DNA of 64,000 nt from CBDDIP01 sp965279405 (GCA_965279405.1 OZ257157.1:4526001-4590000), one strand, 5' to 3'. Shown: positions 1-9,269, counted from the first letter of the stretch. Translations and numbers: made by a program. The notes: generated by a model from the letters alone, not told the origin.

Positions 1-829
1 GGTCGAAGATCTCGTCGAATTCCTTGCCCTTCTGGACCATCTTCTCGTAGATGCTCCACAGGTGCTTGCCGCGCCCGGTGACCTCCGACTGGATGTTCAG
101 CTCGGTGAGCCGTCCCTGCACCTCGGCGATCGCCTTGGCCAGGTACACCTCGCGCTCGGGCGAACGCGTGCTGACGAGGTGATCGAGCTCGGCGAAGCGC
201 TTCGGGTACAGGGCCGCGAACGAGAGGTCTTCCAGCTGCTGCTTGAGCTCCTGCATGCCGAGGCGGTGGGCCAACGGCGCGTAGATGTCCATCGTCTCCT
301 GAGCGATGCGACGCTGCTTCTCCATCGGCATCGCGGCGATGGTGCGCATGTTGTGCAGCCGGTCGGCGAGCTTGATGATGAGGACGCGCAGGTCGCGGGC
401 CATCGCCACGAGCATCTTGCGCATCGTCGCGGCCTGCTGCGCCTCCTTCGAGTCGAACTGCAGCCGCTCGAGCTTGGTGACGCCGTCGACGATCTGGGCC
501 ACCTCGGCGCCGAACGCGGCCTCGACGTCGGCAACGGTGAGCTCGGTGTCCTCCACGGCGTCGTGCAGCAGCGCGGCCGCCAACGAGATCTCGTCGAGTC
601 CGATGTCGGCGACGATGCGGGCGACGGCCAACGGGTGGTTGATGTAGCTCTCGCCACTGCTGCGCAACTGGTGGCGGTGCGCCTCGCGGGCGGTCTCGTA
701 GGCACGGTTGATCAGGGCGACCGGCGCCTTCGGGTGCCGACGTCGGTACGCGCTGAGGATCGGGGTCAGCTCCTCGGCGGTGGCGTTCTGATGCCGCCGC
801 CAGGGAAGAACACGGTCGACGGCGGCCAT
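1..829 (-). CDS. relA: RelA/SpoT (p)ppGpp synthetase/hydrolase, N-terminal part
   Basis: Rel-family enzyme that makes and degrades (p)ppGpp in the stringent response. Only the first 276 residues are present. The frame runs off the left edge, so the synthetase, TGS and ACT domains are not visible. The N-terminal HD hydrolase domain is intact: H51, SYINHPLAVA at 61-70, HDAVEDT at 89-95 and KLADRLHN at 153-160, so hydrolase activity is expected (family knowledge). The ATG at 829 follows the apt stop by about 8 bases, and the order yajC-secD-secF-apt-relA is the usual actinobacterial one, so cotranscription with apt and secDF is likely. Identification is secure. Whether the protein is bifunctional depends on the missing part. 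Confidence 0.95.
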   Translation of the reverse strand, partial: MAAVDRVLPWRRHQNATAEELTPILSAYRRRHPKAPVALINRAYETAREAHRHQLRSSGESYINHPLAVARIVADIGLDEISLAAALLHDAVEDTELTVADVEAAFGAEVAQIVDGVTKLERLQFDSKEAQQAATMRKMLVAMARDLRVLIIKLADRLHNMRTIAAMPMEKQRRIAQETMDIYAPLAHRLGMQELKQQLEDLSFAALYPKRFAELDHLVSTRSPEREVYLAKAIAEVQGRLTELNIQSEVTGRGKHLWSIYEKMVQKGKEFDEIFD

Positions 830-836
830 TGGTGGA

Positions 837-1364
837 TCAGTACCGAGCCAGGCTCTCGACGAGCCGATCGCCGAGCTGTGATCTGCCGGCGAGATCGCCG
901 AGCTCGATGAGGAAGCCGAGTCCGACGACGACACCGCCGAGCTCCTCCACCAGCCGGCACACCGCAGCGGCCGTGCCGCCGGTGGCCAGCACGTCGTCGA
1001 TCACCAGCACCCGCTCGCCCGGGTGGATGGCGTCGCGGTGCATCTCCAGCTTGTCCTTGCCGTACTCCAGCGAGTACTCCTCGCGCACCACCGCCCATGG
1101 CAGCTTGCCGGCCTTGCGCACCGGCACGAAGCCGGCGCCGATGCGGTACGCCACGGGCGCAGCGACGATGAAGCCACGGGCTTCGACGCCGAGCACCCGG
1201 TCGCAGGGTGCGTCGTCGAAGCGGTGCACGAGCTCGGTGATCGACTTCGAGAAGCCCTCGGCGTCACCGAGCAGCGGTGTGATGTCGCGGAACGTCACCC
1301 CGGGAACCGGGTAGTCGTCGATGTCGCGGATGTGCTTGGTGATCCAGTGCCCGTTCGGCCCCAT
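837..1364 (-). CDS. apt: adenine phosphoribosyltransferase
   Basis: Converts adenine and PRPP to AMP in purine salvage, in the cytoplasm. The 175-residue product has the usual length. The PRPP-binding loop VLVIDDVLATGGT lies at 119-131, and the N-terminal PGVTFRDITPLL segment typical of Apt is at 21-32. The ATG at 1364 was chosen because it gives the family N-terminus. The open frame continues upstream through secF in an antisense-like reading, but that part has no family match. The gene lies between secF and relA with short gaps on both sides, as in mycobacteria and streptomycetes. Confidence 0.95.
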   Translation of the reverse strand: MGPNGHWITKHIRDIDDYPVPGVTFRDITPLLGDAEGFSKSITELVHRFDDAPCDRVLGVEARGFIVAAPVAYRIGAGFVPVRKAGKLPWAVVREEYSLEYGKDKLEMHRDAIHPGERVLVIDDVLATGGTAAAVCRLVEELGGVVVGLGFLIELGDLAGRSQLGDRLVESLARY

Positions 1365-1381
1365 GCGGGTCAGGTTACCGG

Positions 1382-2620
1382 TCAGGCGTCGCGGCGCTTC
1401 TTCTTGCGCGGCCGCGGCGGGTGCGTGAGCACGGCCTTCGGCGCATCGCTGATCGCTCCGGCGGGCGGCGCCTCGCTGAACTCGGCACCGCTGACGATCG
1501 GCGCGCCGGCCGGACGGCGGGCTCGTTGACGCACGGCGTGACGACTGGTCGGTGCACCACCGAGCACGAGGCGCTCCAGCTCCGGGCCGGTGGCGTGCTG
1601 GTCGCGCATCGATCGGTACTTGGGCTCGCGCTCCTTCATGATCGCCAGGAGCGGTGCGGCGATGAAGATCGAGGAGTACGACCCGGTGAGCAGACCGACG
1701 AGCAGGGCCAGCGAGAACTCGCGCAGGGCGACCGCGCCGAGGATCTCCGAGCCGAGGATCAGCAACGAGAGCACCGGCAGCACCGCGGCGAGGCTGGTGT
1801 TCAGCGAGCGCATCAGCACCTGGTTCATCGACACGTTGGTGATGTCGCCGTACGGCACGCGGTTGGACATGAACCGCTCGGTGTTGTCCTTGACCTTGTC
1901 GAAGACGACGATCGTGTCGTACAGCGAGAAGCCGAGGATGGTGAGGAAGGCAACCACCGTCGCTGGGGTGACCTCGAACCCGAACACCGAGTAGACGCCC
2001 ACGCTGATGAGCACGTCGTGGACCATCGCCGCGATCGCGCCCAGGGCCATCCGCCACTCGAACCGCCAGGCGATGAACAGGGCGACGAGCACGAGGAAGA
2101 TGACGAGCGCGCGCACCGCCTTCTCCGTGATCGCCCGTCCCCAGGTGGAGCTGACCGACGAGCTGCTGACCTCGGAGACGTCGACCTGAGCCTTCGCCGC
2201 GAACGCCTGGCGAACCTCTTCCTGCTTGGCCAGCGGTTGATCGCCGACCTGCACGAACAGGTTCTTGCTGCCGTCCGACTGCGTCCGCTGCTGGATCTTG
2301 GCATCGTCGCCGTTGATGCCGTGGTCGGCCAGGAGCGACCGCGCATCGTCGATGCTGACGTTGGCCGCGGGCACCTCCCACGCGACACCGCCCTCGAAGT
2401 CGAGGCCGAGGTTGAGGCCGCTGACGAACAGCGACACCAGCGTGATCAGCAGCAGCACGCCGGAGAAGATCAGTCCCCACCAGCGGCGGCCGTAGAAGTC
2501 GACCGAGGTCTCGCCGTGGTACAGCCGACCGCCGAGACTGCGACGGGTGCCGCTCATCCCCACGCGGGGAGCGTCGTCGGGCGCGTCGCCCGCAGGGCGA
2601 GCGTCGAGATCGATGCTCAT
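1382..2620 (-). CDS. secF: protein translocase subunit SecF
   Basis: Membrane component of the SecDF-YajC complex, which uses the proton gradient to help pull secreted proteins through SecYEG. The 412-residue product has a first membrane segment near 49-70, the conserved GLDFEGG motif just after it, an extracytoplasmic loop, and five further hydrophobic segments containing the typical TILGFSLYDTIVVFDKV motif. The C-terminus is an extended basic tail ending in KKKRRDA. The ATG at 2620 overlaps the secD stop (ATGA), implying translational coupling. The N-terminal 45 residues are longer and more polar than in many SecF proteins. Confidence 0.95.
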   Translation of the reverse strand: MSIDLDARPAGDAPDDAPRVGMSGTRRSLGGRLYHGETSVDFYGRRWWGLIFSGVLLLITLVSLFVSGLNLGLDFEGGVAWEVPAANVSIDDARSLLADHGINGDDAKIQQRTQSDGSKNLFVQVGDQPLAKQEEVRQAFAAKAQVDVSEVSSSSVSSTWGRAITEKAVRALVIFLVLVALFIAWRFEWRMALGAIAAMVHDVLISVGVYSVFGFEVTPATVVAFLTILGFSLYDTIVVFDKVKDNTERFMSNRVPYGDITNVSMNQVLMRSLNTSLAAVLPVLSLLILGSEILGAVALREFSLALLVGLLTGSYSSIFIAAPLLAIMKEREPKYRSMRDQHATGPELERLVLGGAPTSRHAVRQRARRPAGAPIVSGAEFSEAPPAGAISDAPKAVLTHPPRPRKKKRRDA

Positions 2621-4266
2621 GACGCACCTCCAGCACGGACGGCTTCGATGCCCATCACCTTGCGCCGCGCCATCCAATCGGTGCGAGCCAGCAGGAGCAC
2701 CGCCGGACGGGTGAAGAAGTAGGCGACGATGAGATCGCACAGCGTGGACAGGCCGAGGAAGAAGGCGAAGTTGCGCACCGAGCCGACCGTCAGGTACCAG
2801 AGGACCAGCGCTCCGAGCAACGACACGAGGTCGGCGACGAGGATCGTGTGCCACGCACCGGCGAAGCCACGTTGCGCGCTGTTGCGCATCGTGCGCCCAC
2901 TGCGCACCTCGTCCTTCAATCGTTCGAAGAAGACGACGTACGAGTCGATGGTGACGCCGACGGACACGATGATCCCGGCCACACCGGCCAGCGACAGCGC
3001 GAGGCCCTGCGTCTTGGACAGCACCGAGATCGTGGTCCACAGGATCGCCGAGGAGACCAGCAGACCGGCGATGGCGACGAAGCCGAGCAGTCGGTAGTAC
3101 AGCAGCATGAACAGCAGCACGAGGGCCACGCCGACGATGCCACTGATGACCGCTGCGTGCAGCGAGTCCTTGCCGAGCGTCGGCGACACGTTCTGCACCG
3201 CTTGCGTCTTCAACGTGACGGGCAGCGAGCCGCTCTGCAGCACGCGAGCGAGGTCGCGCGCCTTGCCTTCGGAGAACTGTCCGGTGATCGACACGCTGTC
3301 GCCGAAGTTGTCCTGCTGCACGACGGGCGCCGAGATGATCTCGTCGTCGAGCTGGATGGCCAAGCGACCGGACGGGCAGGTGCTCTGCGAGTGGTTGCAC
3401 TGGTAGGCCAGCTCGTTCCACACACCTTCACCCTTCGAGCCGCTGCGCAGCCCGACCGTGACGCCCCAGCCGCTGTCGAGGATGCGGGCGGTGGCGTCGT
3501 CCTCGAAGACCTCACCGGTGCCACCTGACGGCCCGACGAGGCAGATCTCGACGGTCGCCGCGTCGTCCTCGTGCTGGACGAACAGGTACTCCTGGCCCTC
3601 CGGGTTGGCGACGTAGTCCGTGGTCGTGGTGACCCCACCCGGCAGCGTCGTCGTCGAGGCCGGGACGGTGGTCGTCGTCGACGAGCCGGCAACGGTCGTG
3701 GAGGTGGCCGGCACCGTGGTCGTGGTGTCCGGTGACGTCGGCGGCACGGTGCGGTTCAGCAGACCCGACGCCGGAGCGGTCGTGGTCGTCGTCGATGCGC
3801 CCGTCGTCGTGGTCGTCGCCCCGGCGATCGTCGTGGTGGTCGCGCCGGCGATCGTCGTGGTGGTCGCGCCCGACGGGGTGGTGGTGCCGGTCGTCGACCC
3901 GAGGTCGGGGTTGGCGACCGTCTGGCACTGCAACACGGGCCGCAGGTACACCTGACCGGTGACCTGGACGAGCCGCAGCGCGGTGTCCTGGTCCTTCACA
4001 CCGGGCAGGTTGACGACGATGGCGTCGCCCTGGCGAAGGATCTCCGGCTCGGCCACGCCGAGGGAGTCGATGCGCTCACGGATGCGGTCGACCGTCAGGT
4101 CGAGCCCGGCGCTGGTGTACTTGCCGACCGGCTCCTGGGTGACGGAGATCCCGCCCTGCAGGTCGAGGCCGAGCGACGGGTGGTTGGCCGCGATCTCGTT
4201 GGCGGTGAACCCGCCGAGCGACAGGACCAGGATCCCGATCAGCGAGATCAGCAGCTTGCGGACCAT
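2617..4266 (-). CDS. secD: protein translocase subunit SecD
   Basis: Partner of SecF in the proton-driven SecDF complex. The 549-residue product has an N-terminal membrane anchor, LGLDLQGG near residue 35, the P1 extracytoplasmic domain, and a C-terminal block of five membrane segments with VGVTIDSYVVFFERLKDE. Between about residues 120 and 215 a Thr-rich stretch (runs of TTTT with IAGA and PAST) interrupts P1. This is low-complexity linker sequence not needed for the fold and is probably exposed outside the membrane. The start ATG at 4266 touches the yajC stop (TGATG). Confidence 0.95.
   Translation of the reverse strand: MVRKLLISLIGILVLSLGGFTANEIAANHPSLGLDLQGGISVTQEPVGKYTSAGLDLTVDRIRERIDSLGVAEPEILRQGDAIVVNLPGVKDQDTALRLVQVTGQVYLRPVLQCQTVANPDLGSTTGTTTPSGATTTTIAGATTTTIAGATTTTTGASTTTTTAPASGLLNRTVPPTSPDTTTTVPATSTTVAGSSTTTTVPASTTTLPGGVTTTTDYVANPEGQEYLFVQHEDDAATVEICLVGPSGGTGEVFEDDATARILDSGWGVTVGLRSGSKGEGVWNELAYQCNHSQSTCPSGRLAIQLDDEIISAPVVQQDNFGDSVSITGQFSEGKARDLARVLQSGSLPVTLKTQAVQNVSPTLGKDSLHAAVISGIVGVALVLLFMLLYYRLLGFVAIAGLLVSSAILWTTISVLSKTQGLALSLAGVAGIIVSVGVTIDSYVVFFERLKDEVRSGRTMRNSAQRGFAGAWHTILVADLVSLLGALVLWYLTVGSVRNFAFFLGLSTLCDLIVAYFFTRPAVLLLARTDWMARRKVMGIEAVRAGGAS
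3630..3900 (-). repeat. Thr-rich low-complexity insert within secD
   Basis: The coding strand contains repeated ACGACCACC-like codons giving TTTT(T), IAGATTTT and PASTTT units, roughly residues 123-213 of SecD. Three near-identical units (ATTTTIAG type) lie side by side near 3810-3870, as expected from slippage or unequal crossing-over. It reads as a flexible extracytoplasmic linker. Confidence 0.7.
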
Positions 4267-4679
4267 CAGGCAGGATCGCTCGACGCGTCACCGTCGGCGT
4301 CGGCGATCGCCGTGCTGCGCGAGGAGCCCTCGGCGAGCGGCTTGTTGTCCGACGGCGAGCTGCCGGGTTCGCCGCTCGACGTGTCGACCTTGCGCTGGAT
4401 CGCGGCGCGGGCGATGCGGATCTGCACGTTGTCGTCGATCTCCAGCCAGGCGCGGTCGTCCTCGAAGCCGGTGACGAAGCCGTACAGCCCGGACGTGGTC
4501 ATCACCTCGTCGCCGATCTCGATGGCCGACTGCAGGGCAGCGGACTCACGCTGGCGGCGCTTCTGCGGACGGATGAGCAGGAAGTACATCGCCAGCGGGA
4601 TGAGCAGGAAGATGCCGAGCTGGAGGGCGGCGGCGCCGCCGCTGGACTTCTCGGCGGCGAGGATGGACAGGTGATGCAT
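4266..4679 (-). CDS. yajC: preprotein translocase auxiliary subunit YajC
   Basis: Small single-span membrane protein associated with SecDF. The 137-residue product has one hydrophobic segment (about 20-36), then the hallmark motif LLIRPQKRRQRE, and a soluble domain with EIGDEVMTTSGLYG, the classic YajC core. The C-terminal 35 residues are Ser/Asp-rich and variable. The ATG at 4679 gives a short polar N-terminus before the membrane segment. Position directly upstream of secD with a TGATG junction is the standard arrangement. Confidence 0.93.
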   Translation of the reverse strand: MHHLSILAAEKSSGGAAALQLGIFLLIPLAMYFLLIRPQKRRQRESAALQSAIEIGDEVMTTSGLYGFVTGFEDDRAWLEIDDNVQIRIARAAIQRKVDTSSGEPGSSPSDNKPLAEGSSRSTAIADADGDASSDPA

Positions 4680-4788
4680 GGAAGAGGTGTCCGTGTGTCT
4701 GTGCTGGGAAGGGCGGGCGGTGCCCTCGTGAACCGACCGGGAATGCTACCGATCCGAGGTTGTGAAAGCAGCGCAGGCGATCAGCGGG

Positions 4789-5886
4789 TCAACCCCAGAC
4801 GTCGAGCACCTGTCGGCGCAGCTGCGAGAACGTGCCGGCGGCGATCGCCTCGCGCATCGATCCCATCAGCTGCAGCGTCCAGGCCACGTTGTGCAGGCTG
4901 AGCAGGCGCGACGCCGTCGGCTCGCCGACCTGGAAGAGGTGGCGGAGGTAGCCACGGCTGTGGCGGGCGCAGACCTCGCACCCGCAGGTCGCGTCGAGCG
5001 GTTCGTCCGACCGGGCGTGCTGCGCGTTCTTGATGTGGAACCGCCCGGTGCTGGTCAGCGCCGTGCCGTGCCGACCGAGGCGGGTCTGCATCACGCAGTC
5101 GAACTGGTCGACACCGAGGCTCACCGCCTCGACGAGGCTGGCGGGGTCGCCGACGCCCATCAGGTAGCGCGGCCGGTCGATGGGCAGGTGCTCGATCGCC
5201 GCGGCCAGCGCGGGCAGCATCTCGCTGCGCGTCTCCCCCACGCTCAACCCGCCGATCCCGTAGCCGTCGAACTCCAACGCCGCAGTCCGCTGTGCGCTCT
5301 CGGCGCGCATCGACTCGTCGACGCCGCCCTGCACGATCCCGAACAGCGCCTGGTCCTCACGCCGGTGGGCTCCGCGCGCACGAGCTGCCCACGCGCTCGT
5401 CCGTTCGACCGCGAGGCGGACCACCTCGGGCGGCGACGGCAAGGGCGGGCAGACGTCGAGCACCATCTGGATGTCGGCGCCGAGCAGCTCCTGGGTCGCC
5501 ACCGCGACCTCGGGCGTGAAGCGGTGCAGCGATCCGTCGTAGGTGCTCTTGAACGTGACCCCGTCGTCGTCCACCTTCGGGTCGAGCGAGAACACCTGGA
5601 AGCCGCCGGAGTCGGTGAGCGTCAGGCCACCCCACCCGGCGAACGCGCCGAGCCCGCCGAAGTGGGCGACGGTCTCGGCGCCCGGACGGAGCATCAGGTG
5701 GTACGTGTTGCCGAGCACGATCTCTGCACCGAGGCGCTCGTAGTCGGCGGCGCTGAGGTACTTGATCGCGCCGCGAGTGCCGACGGGCATGAAGCACGGT
5801 GTGCGATACGTGCCACGGGCGGTGTGCCCGATGCCGGTGCGCGCCGCGCCGTCTGTGGCGAGCGCCTCGAGCTCGACGACGCGCAT
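4789..5886 (-). CDS. tgt: queuine tRNA-ribosyltransferase
   Basis: Exchanges guanine-34 of GUN anticodons for preQ1, or for queuine if salvaged. The 365-residue product has the substrate-pocket motif LTDSGGFQVFSL, GIVQGGV, the FDCVMQTR segment carrying the second catalytic Asp (most homologues have Pro where this has Gln), and the zinc site CGCEVCARHSRGYLRHL plus a downstream His. The ATG at 5886 was chosen because it yields the family N-terminus and abuts the queA stop (TGATG). A longer open frame upstream is not Tgt-like. tgt and queA form a two-gene unit for queuosine synthesis. Confidence 0.95.
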   Translation of the reverse strand: MRVVELEALATDGAARTGIGHTARGTYRTPCFMPVGTRGAIKYLSAADYERLGAEIVLGNTYHLMLRPGAETVAHFGGLGAFAGWGGLTLTDSGGFQVFSLDPKVDDDGVTFKSTYDGSLHRFTPEVAVATQELLGADIQMVLDVCPPLPSPPEVVRLAVERTSAWAARARGAHRREDQALFGIVQGGVDESMRAESAQRTAALEFDGYGIGGLSVGETRSEMLPALAAAIEHLPIDRPRYLMGVGDPASLVEAVSLGVDQFDCVMQTRLGRHGTALTSTGRFHIKNAQHARSDEPLDATCGCEVCARHSRGYLRHLFQVGEPTASRLLSLHNVAWTLQLMGSMREAIAAGTFSQLRRQVLDVWG

Positions 5887-6899
5887 CAGGCAGCCCCCCG
5901 ATCGAGCAGCATCGCATCGCCGAAGCTGAGGAAGCGGTAGTCGCCGGCCAACGCGGTCTCGTAGAGCGTGCGCCAGCGCGCTCCGACGAACGCGTCGATC
6001 ATCATCAGCAGCGTGGTGCGCGGCAGGTGGAAGTTCGTCATCAGCAGGTCGACCACCTTCCACTCGTACGGCCGGTGGATGAACAGCCGCGTGCGACCCT
6101 CGCGGTCACCCAGGGTCGCCGCGCTCTCCAGCGCACGCACGCTGGTGGTGCCGACGGCGACGACTCGTCGCGCCGCGGCCGCGCGCTCCAGCACGCCCGC
6201 CGGCACGCGGTAGCGCTCGCTGTGGATCACGTGGTCGCGCGGGTCGGCTTCGTCGACGGGCTTGAACGTGTCCAGCCCGACGATCAGCTCGACGGTGGCC
6301 ACCTCCACGCCCATCGCCCCGATCGCGGCCAGCAGCTCCGGCGTGAAGTGCAGCCCCGCGGTGGGTGCCGCCGCCGAGCCGGGCTCCGAGGCGTACACCG
6401 TCTGGTAGCGCTCGGCGCGTTCCAACGGAGCGGTGATGTACGGCGGCAACGGCATCTCGCCGAGCCGCTGCAACGTGATCAGCGGATCGTCCTCGCCGAC
6501 GATGCGCACGCGCACCGTGTCGCCTGCCGCGGTGCGTTCGCCGATGACGATCGGGGAGGTTCCATCGGCTGCCACCAACGGCTCGCCGACGCGCAGCTTG
6601 CGCGCCGGACGCACCATCGCCTCCCACTCGCGTCGTTCGTCGTCGAGCGGTTCGAGCAGCAGCACCTCTGCTGCGCCGCCCGTTTCGCGGTGCAGTCGCA
6701 ACCGGGCAGGGATCACCTTCGAGTCGTTGACCACCAGCAGGTCGCCGTCGCGGAGCAGCGACGGCAGGTCGCGCACGTGCTGGTGCTCGGGCGCCGCGCT
6801 CCCCCGGTCGACCAGCAACCGAGCCGAGTCGCGCGGCTCCACCGGGTGCTGGGCGATGCGCGCCTCGGGCAAGCGGTAGTCGAAATCATCCAGGCGCAC
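5886..6899 (-). CDS. queA: S-adenosylmethionine:tRNA ribosyltransferase-isomerase
   Basis: Transfers and isomerises the ribosyl part of SAM onto preQ1 in tRNA to form epoxyqueuosine. The 337-residue product begins MRLDDFDYRLPEARIAQHP, contains RLLVDR and GAAEVLLLEPL, and ends with the conserved LMTNFHLPRTTLLMMIDAFVG segment. Translation starts at GTG 6899. The next gene is divergent and begins at 6929, so only 29 bases separate the two starts and their promoters must overlap coding sequence. Coupled to tgt by a TGATG junction. Confidence 0.95.
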   Translation of the reverse strand: MRLDDFDYRLPEARIAQHPVEPRDSARLLVDRGSAAPEHQHVRDLPSLLRDGDLLVVNDSKVIPARLRLHRETGGAAEVLLLEPLDDERREWEAMVRPARKLRVGEPLVAADGTSPIVIGERTAAGDTVRVRIVGEDDPLITLQRLGEMPLPPYITAPLERAERYQTVYASEPGSAAAPTAGLHFTPELLAAIGAMGVEVATVELIVGLDTFKPVDEADPRDHVIHSERYRVPAGVLERAAAARRVVAVGTTSVRALESAATLGDREGRTRLFIHRPYEWKVVDLLMTNFHLPRTTLLMMIDAFVGARWRTLYETALAGDYRFLSFGDAMLLDRGAA

Positions 6900-6928
6900 G
6901 GCCGAAGAGGCTACGGACGTGTGGCACC

Positions 6929-7639
6929 ATGACGCGCATGAGCACGTTGCGAGCGGACACGGTGGATCGGGGCGAGGCCGGAGCGATGGACCTCCACGTC
7001 TGGCAGCCGGAGGGCACGCCGCACGCGGCGATCCTCCTCATCCAGGAGATCTTCGGCGTCGGCCCGTACATCCGCGCCGTGGCGGAGCGGCTGGCCGAGG
7101 CCGGCTACCTCGTCGGCGCACCGGACGTGTTCTGGCGCTTCGAGCGCAACTGGGAAGCCGGCCACGACGAGGCGGGTCTCAGCGCCTCGTTCGAGAAGGT
7201 GCAGCAGCTCGACTTCCCCACCGCCGTCGCCGATTGCATCGCTGCACTGCAGCAGCTGCGCGGCGCCGATGGCATCGAGCGCGCCGGCGTCATCGGCTTC
7301 TGCCTCGGCGGCACGCTGGCGTACGCCGCCGCCGCCCACGGCGAGCCGGATGCGTGCGTCAGCTACTACGGATCCGGTGTGCCGTCGATGCTCGATCTGC
7401 TGCCGCAGGTGACGTGCCCCACGCTGTTCCACTTCGGCAACACCGACGCGTTCATCCCCAACGAGGGCGTCGACGCGCTCGGCGCAGCCATCGCCGGGCA
7501 CGACGGACTCACGCTGAACGTGGAGACCGCCGGGCACGCGTTCGACAACCACGAGTCGTCGATGTTCTACGACGAGGCGGCGGCGAACGCGGCGTGGGCC
7601 AAGACGATGGCCCACTTCGCCACCCACCTGCCCGCCTGA
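6929..7639 (+). CDS. dienelactone hydrolase family protein
   Basis: Alpha/beta hydrolase of the dienelactone hydrolase family, 236 residues. The catalytic triad is visible: the Cys nucleophile C125 in GFCLGG, D173 in NTDAFIP and H203 in GHAFDN, with the oxyanion-side motif QEIFGVGPYIR at 39-50. True dienelactone hydrolases act in chlorocatechol degradation, but most members of this family have unknown ester or lactone substrates, so the reaction is not assigned. It sits alone on the plus strand between queA and ruvB, and its stop abuts the ruvB stop. A second in-frame ATG at 6938 is an alternative start. Confidence 0.85.
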   Translation: MTRMSTLRADTVDRGEAGAMDLHVWQPEGTPHAAILLIQEIFGVGPYIRAVAERLAEAGYLVGAPDVFWRFERNWEAGHDEAGLSASFEKVQQLDFPTAVADCIAALQQLRGADGIERAGVIGFCLGGTLAYAAAAHGEPDACVSYYGSGVPSMLDLLPQVTCPTLFHFGNTDAFIPNEGVDALGAAIAGHDGLTLNVETAGHAFDNHESSMFYDEAAANAAWAKTMAHFATHLPA

Positions 7640-8680
7640 TCAGTCCGGGTCGAACAGACCCGGCGCACCGCTGGCGCCACGCGTCGGCACCGCCAGACCG
7701 ACGTGCGTGTATGCCGCCGGCATCGCCACGCGCCCGCGTGGCGTGCGGGCGATCATCCCCTGCTGGATGAGGAACGGCTCGTACATGTCCTCGACCGTCT
7801 CGGGTTGTTCGCCGACGCTGATCGCCAACGTGCTGAGACCGACGGGACCGCCGCCGAACTGCTGACAGATCGCGTTGAGGATGGCCCGGTCGACCTTGTC
7901 GAGACCGCGCTCGTCGACGCCGAACAGCTTCAGTCCCTGCCGTGCCGTGTTGGCCGTGATGGTGCCGTCGCCGCGCACCTCCGTGAAGTCGCGAACGCGG
8001 CGCAGCAACCGGTTGGCGATGCGCGGCGTGCCGCGACTGCGTCGAGCGATCTCCCACGCGCCGTCGTCGGCGATCTGCACGCGCAGGATGCCGGCGGCAC
8101 GACGCACGATCAGCTCCAGCTCGTCGTCGGCGTAGTAGTCGAGCCGGGCGACGAGGCCGAAGCGGTCGCGCAGCGGGCCGGTGATCATGCCGGTTCGCGT
8201 CGTCGCCCCGACGAGCGTGAAGTTCGGCAGCGACAACCGGATCGACGACGCCGCTGGGCCCTTGCCGACGACGATGTCGAGCTGGAAGTCCTCCATCGCC
8301 GGGTAGAGGATCTCCTCGACGACGCGCGACAGGCGGTGGATCTCGTCGATGAACAGGACGTCGCCGTCCTCGAGCTTGGTCAGGATGGCGGCCAGGTCGC
8401 CGGCGCGCTCCAGCGCCGGGCCCGAGGTGATGTGCAGGTGCACGCCCATTTCGGCAGCGACGATGCCGGCCATGCTCGTCTTGCCGAGCCCGGGCGGCCC
8501 GGCCAGCAGGATGTGGTCCGCGGCCTGCCCGCGCTTCTTGGCCGCCTCGAGCACGATGGCCAGGTGCTCTTTCAGCTCGCGCTGGCCGACGAACTCGTCG
8601 AGCCGCCGCGGCCGCAGCCCGACCTCGTCGGTCTCCTCGTGATCGTCGGTGGGCCCTGGCTCCAGGAACTCGTCACGCAC
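7640..8680 (-). CDS. ruvB: Holliday junction branch migration helicase RuvB
   Basis: Hexameric AAA+ motor that drives branch migration with RuvA. The 346-residue product has Walker A GPPGLGKT at 61-68, Walker B with DEIHRLSR, sensor region GATTRTGM, an arginine-finger segment around LRDRFG, and the C-terminal winged-helix DNA-binding domain. Translation begins at GTG 8680, which overlaps the end of ruvA by 8 bases. The gene is the last of ruvC-ruvA-ruvB and converges with the dienelactone hydrolase gene. Confidence 0.96.
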   Translation of the reverse strand: MRDEFLEPGPTDDHEETDEVGLRPRRLDEFVGQRELKEHLAIVLEAAKKRGQAADHILLAGPPGLGKTSMAGIVAAEMGVHLHITSGPALERAGDLAAILTKLEDGDVLFIDEIHRLSRVVEEILYPAMEDFQLDIVVGKGPAASSIRLSLPNFTLVGATTRTGMITGPLRDRFGLVARLDYYADDELELIVRRAAGILRVQIADDGAWEIARRSRGTPRIANRLLRRVRDFTEVRGDGTITANTARQGLKLFGVDERGLDKVDRAILNAICQQFGGGPVGLSTLAISVGEQPETVEDMYEPFLIQQGMIARTPRGRVAMPAAYTHVGLAVPTRGASGAPGLFDPD

Positions 8681-9269
8681 GCTTGGCCCCCAGCAGCTTC
8701 AGCGCGTCGCGCAGCAACGTCGATGCGTCCGCTCCGGTCGGCAGGTCGCGCAGCGCATCGCGGATCTCCTCGGCGCCGTAGCCGAGCCCGACGAGCGCCT
8801 CACGCACGTTGCCCACCGCGGTGCCAGGCGTGGATGCGCCGCCGGCGGGCAGCGGATCGAGCATCGGCAGCGACAGGCGGTTGCGCAGCTCGATCAACAG
8901 CCGCTCCGCTGTCTTCTTGCCGACACCGGGCACCAACGTCAGCGCGCCGATGTCGTTGCCGGCGATGATGTCGACGAGCACCGACGGCGAGTGCGTGCCG
9001 AGGACGGCGACGGCGAGCGCCGGCCCGACGCCATGGGTGGCGATGAGCACCTCGAACGTCGTGCGCTCGTCGCGCTTGAGGAAGCCGTACAGGGTCTGCG
9101 CGTCCTCGCGGATGTGGTGGTGCACGTAGAGGAACACCGGCGACGTCGGCTCCAGCTCCGCCAACGTGCGCGGCGTGACCGTGACGATGTAGCCCACGCC
9201 GGCCACTTCGATCAGCACGCGACCGTCGTCGAGCCGCTCCAGCACGGCACCGCGCAACGACCCGATCAT
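8673..9269 (-). CDS. ruvA: Holliday junction DNA helicase RuvA
   Basis: Tetrameric protein that binds four-way junctions and loads RuvB. The 198-residue product starts MIGSLRGAVLE, has the OB-fold first third, helix-hairpin-helix motifs (LIATHGVGPALAV at 75-87 and LTLVPGVGKKTAERL at 110-124), and the mobile C-terminal domain III that contacts RuvB. The ATG at 9269 overlaps the ruvC stop (ATGA). A long in-frame extension upstream is antisense-like and not part of the protein. Confidence 0.95.
   Translation of the reverse strand: MIGSLRGAVLERLDDGRVLIEVAGVGYIVTVTPRTLAELEPTSPVFLYVHHHIREDAQTLYGFLKRDERTTFEVLIATHGVGPALAVAVLGTHSPSVLVDIIAGNDIGALTLVPGVGKKTAERLLIELRNRLSLPMLDPLPAGGASTPGTAVGNVREALVGLGYGAEEIRDALRDLPTGADASTLLRDALKLLGAKRA

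Noticed and set aside
837..2636. A single 599-codon minus-strand frame joining apt to the secF region
   Set aside because: Only the last 175 codons match a family (Apt). The upstream part is the wrong frame of secF.
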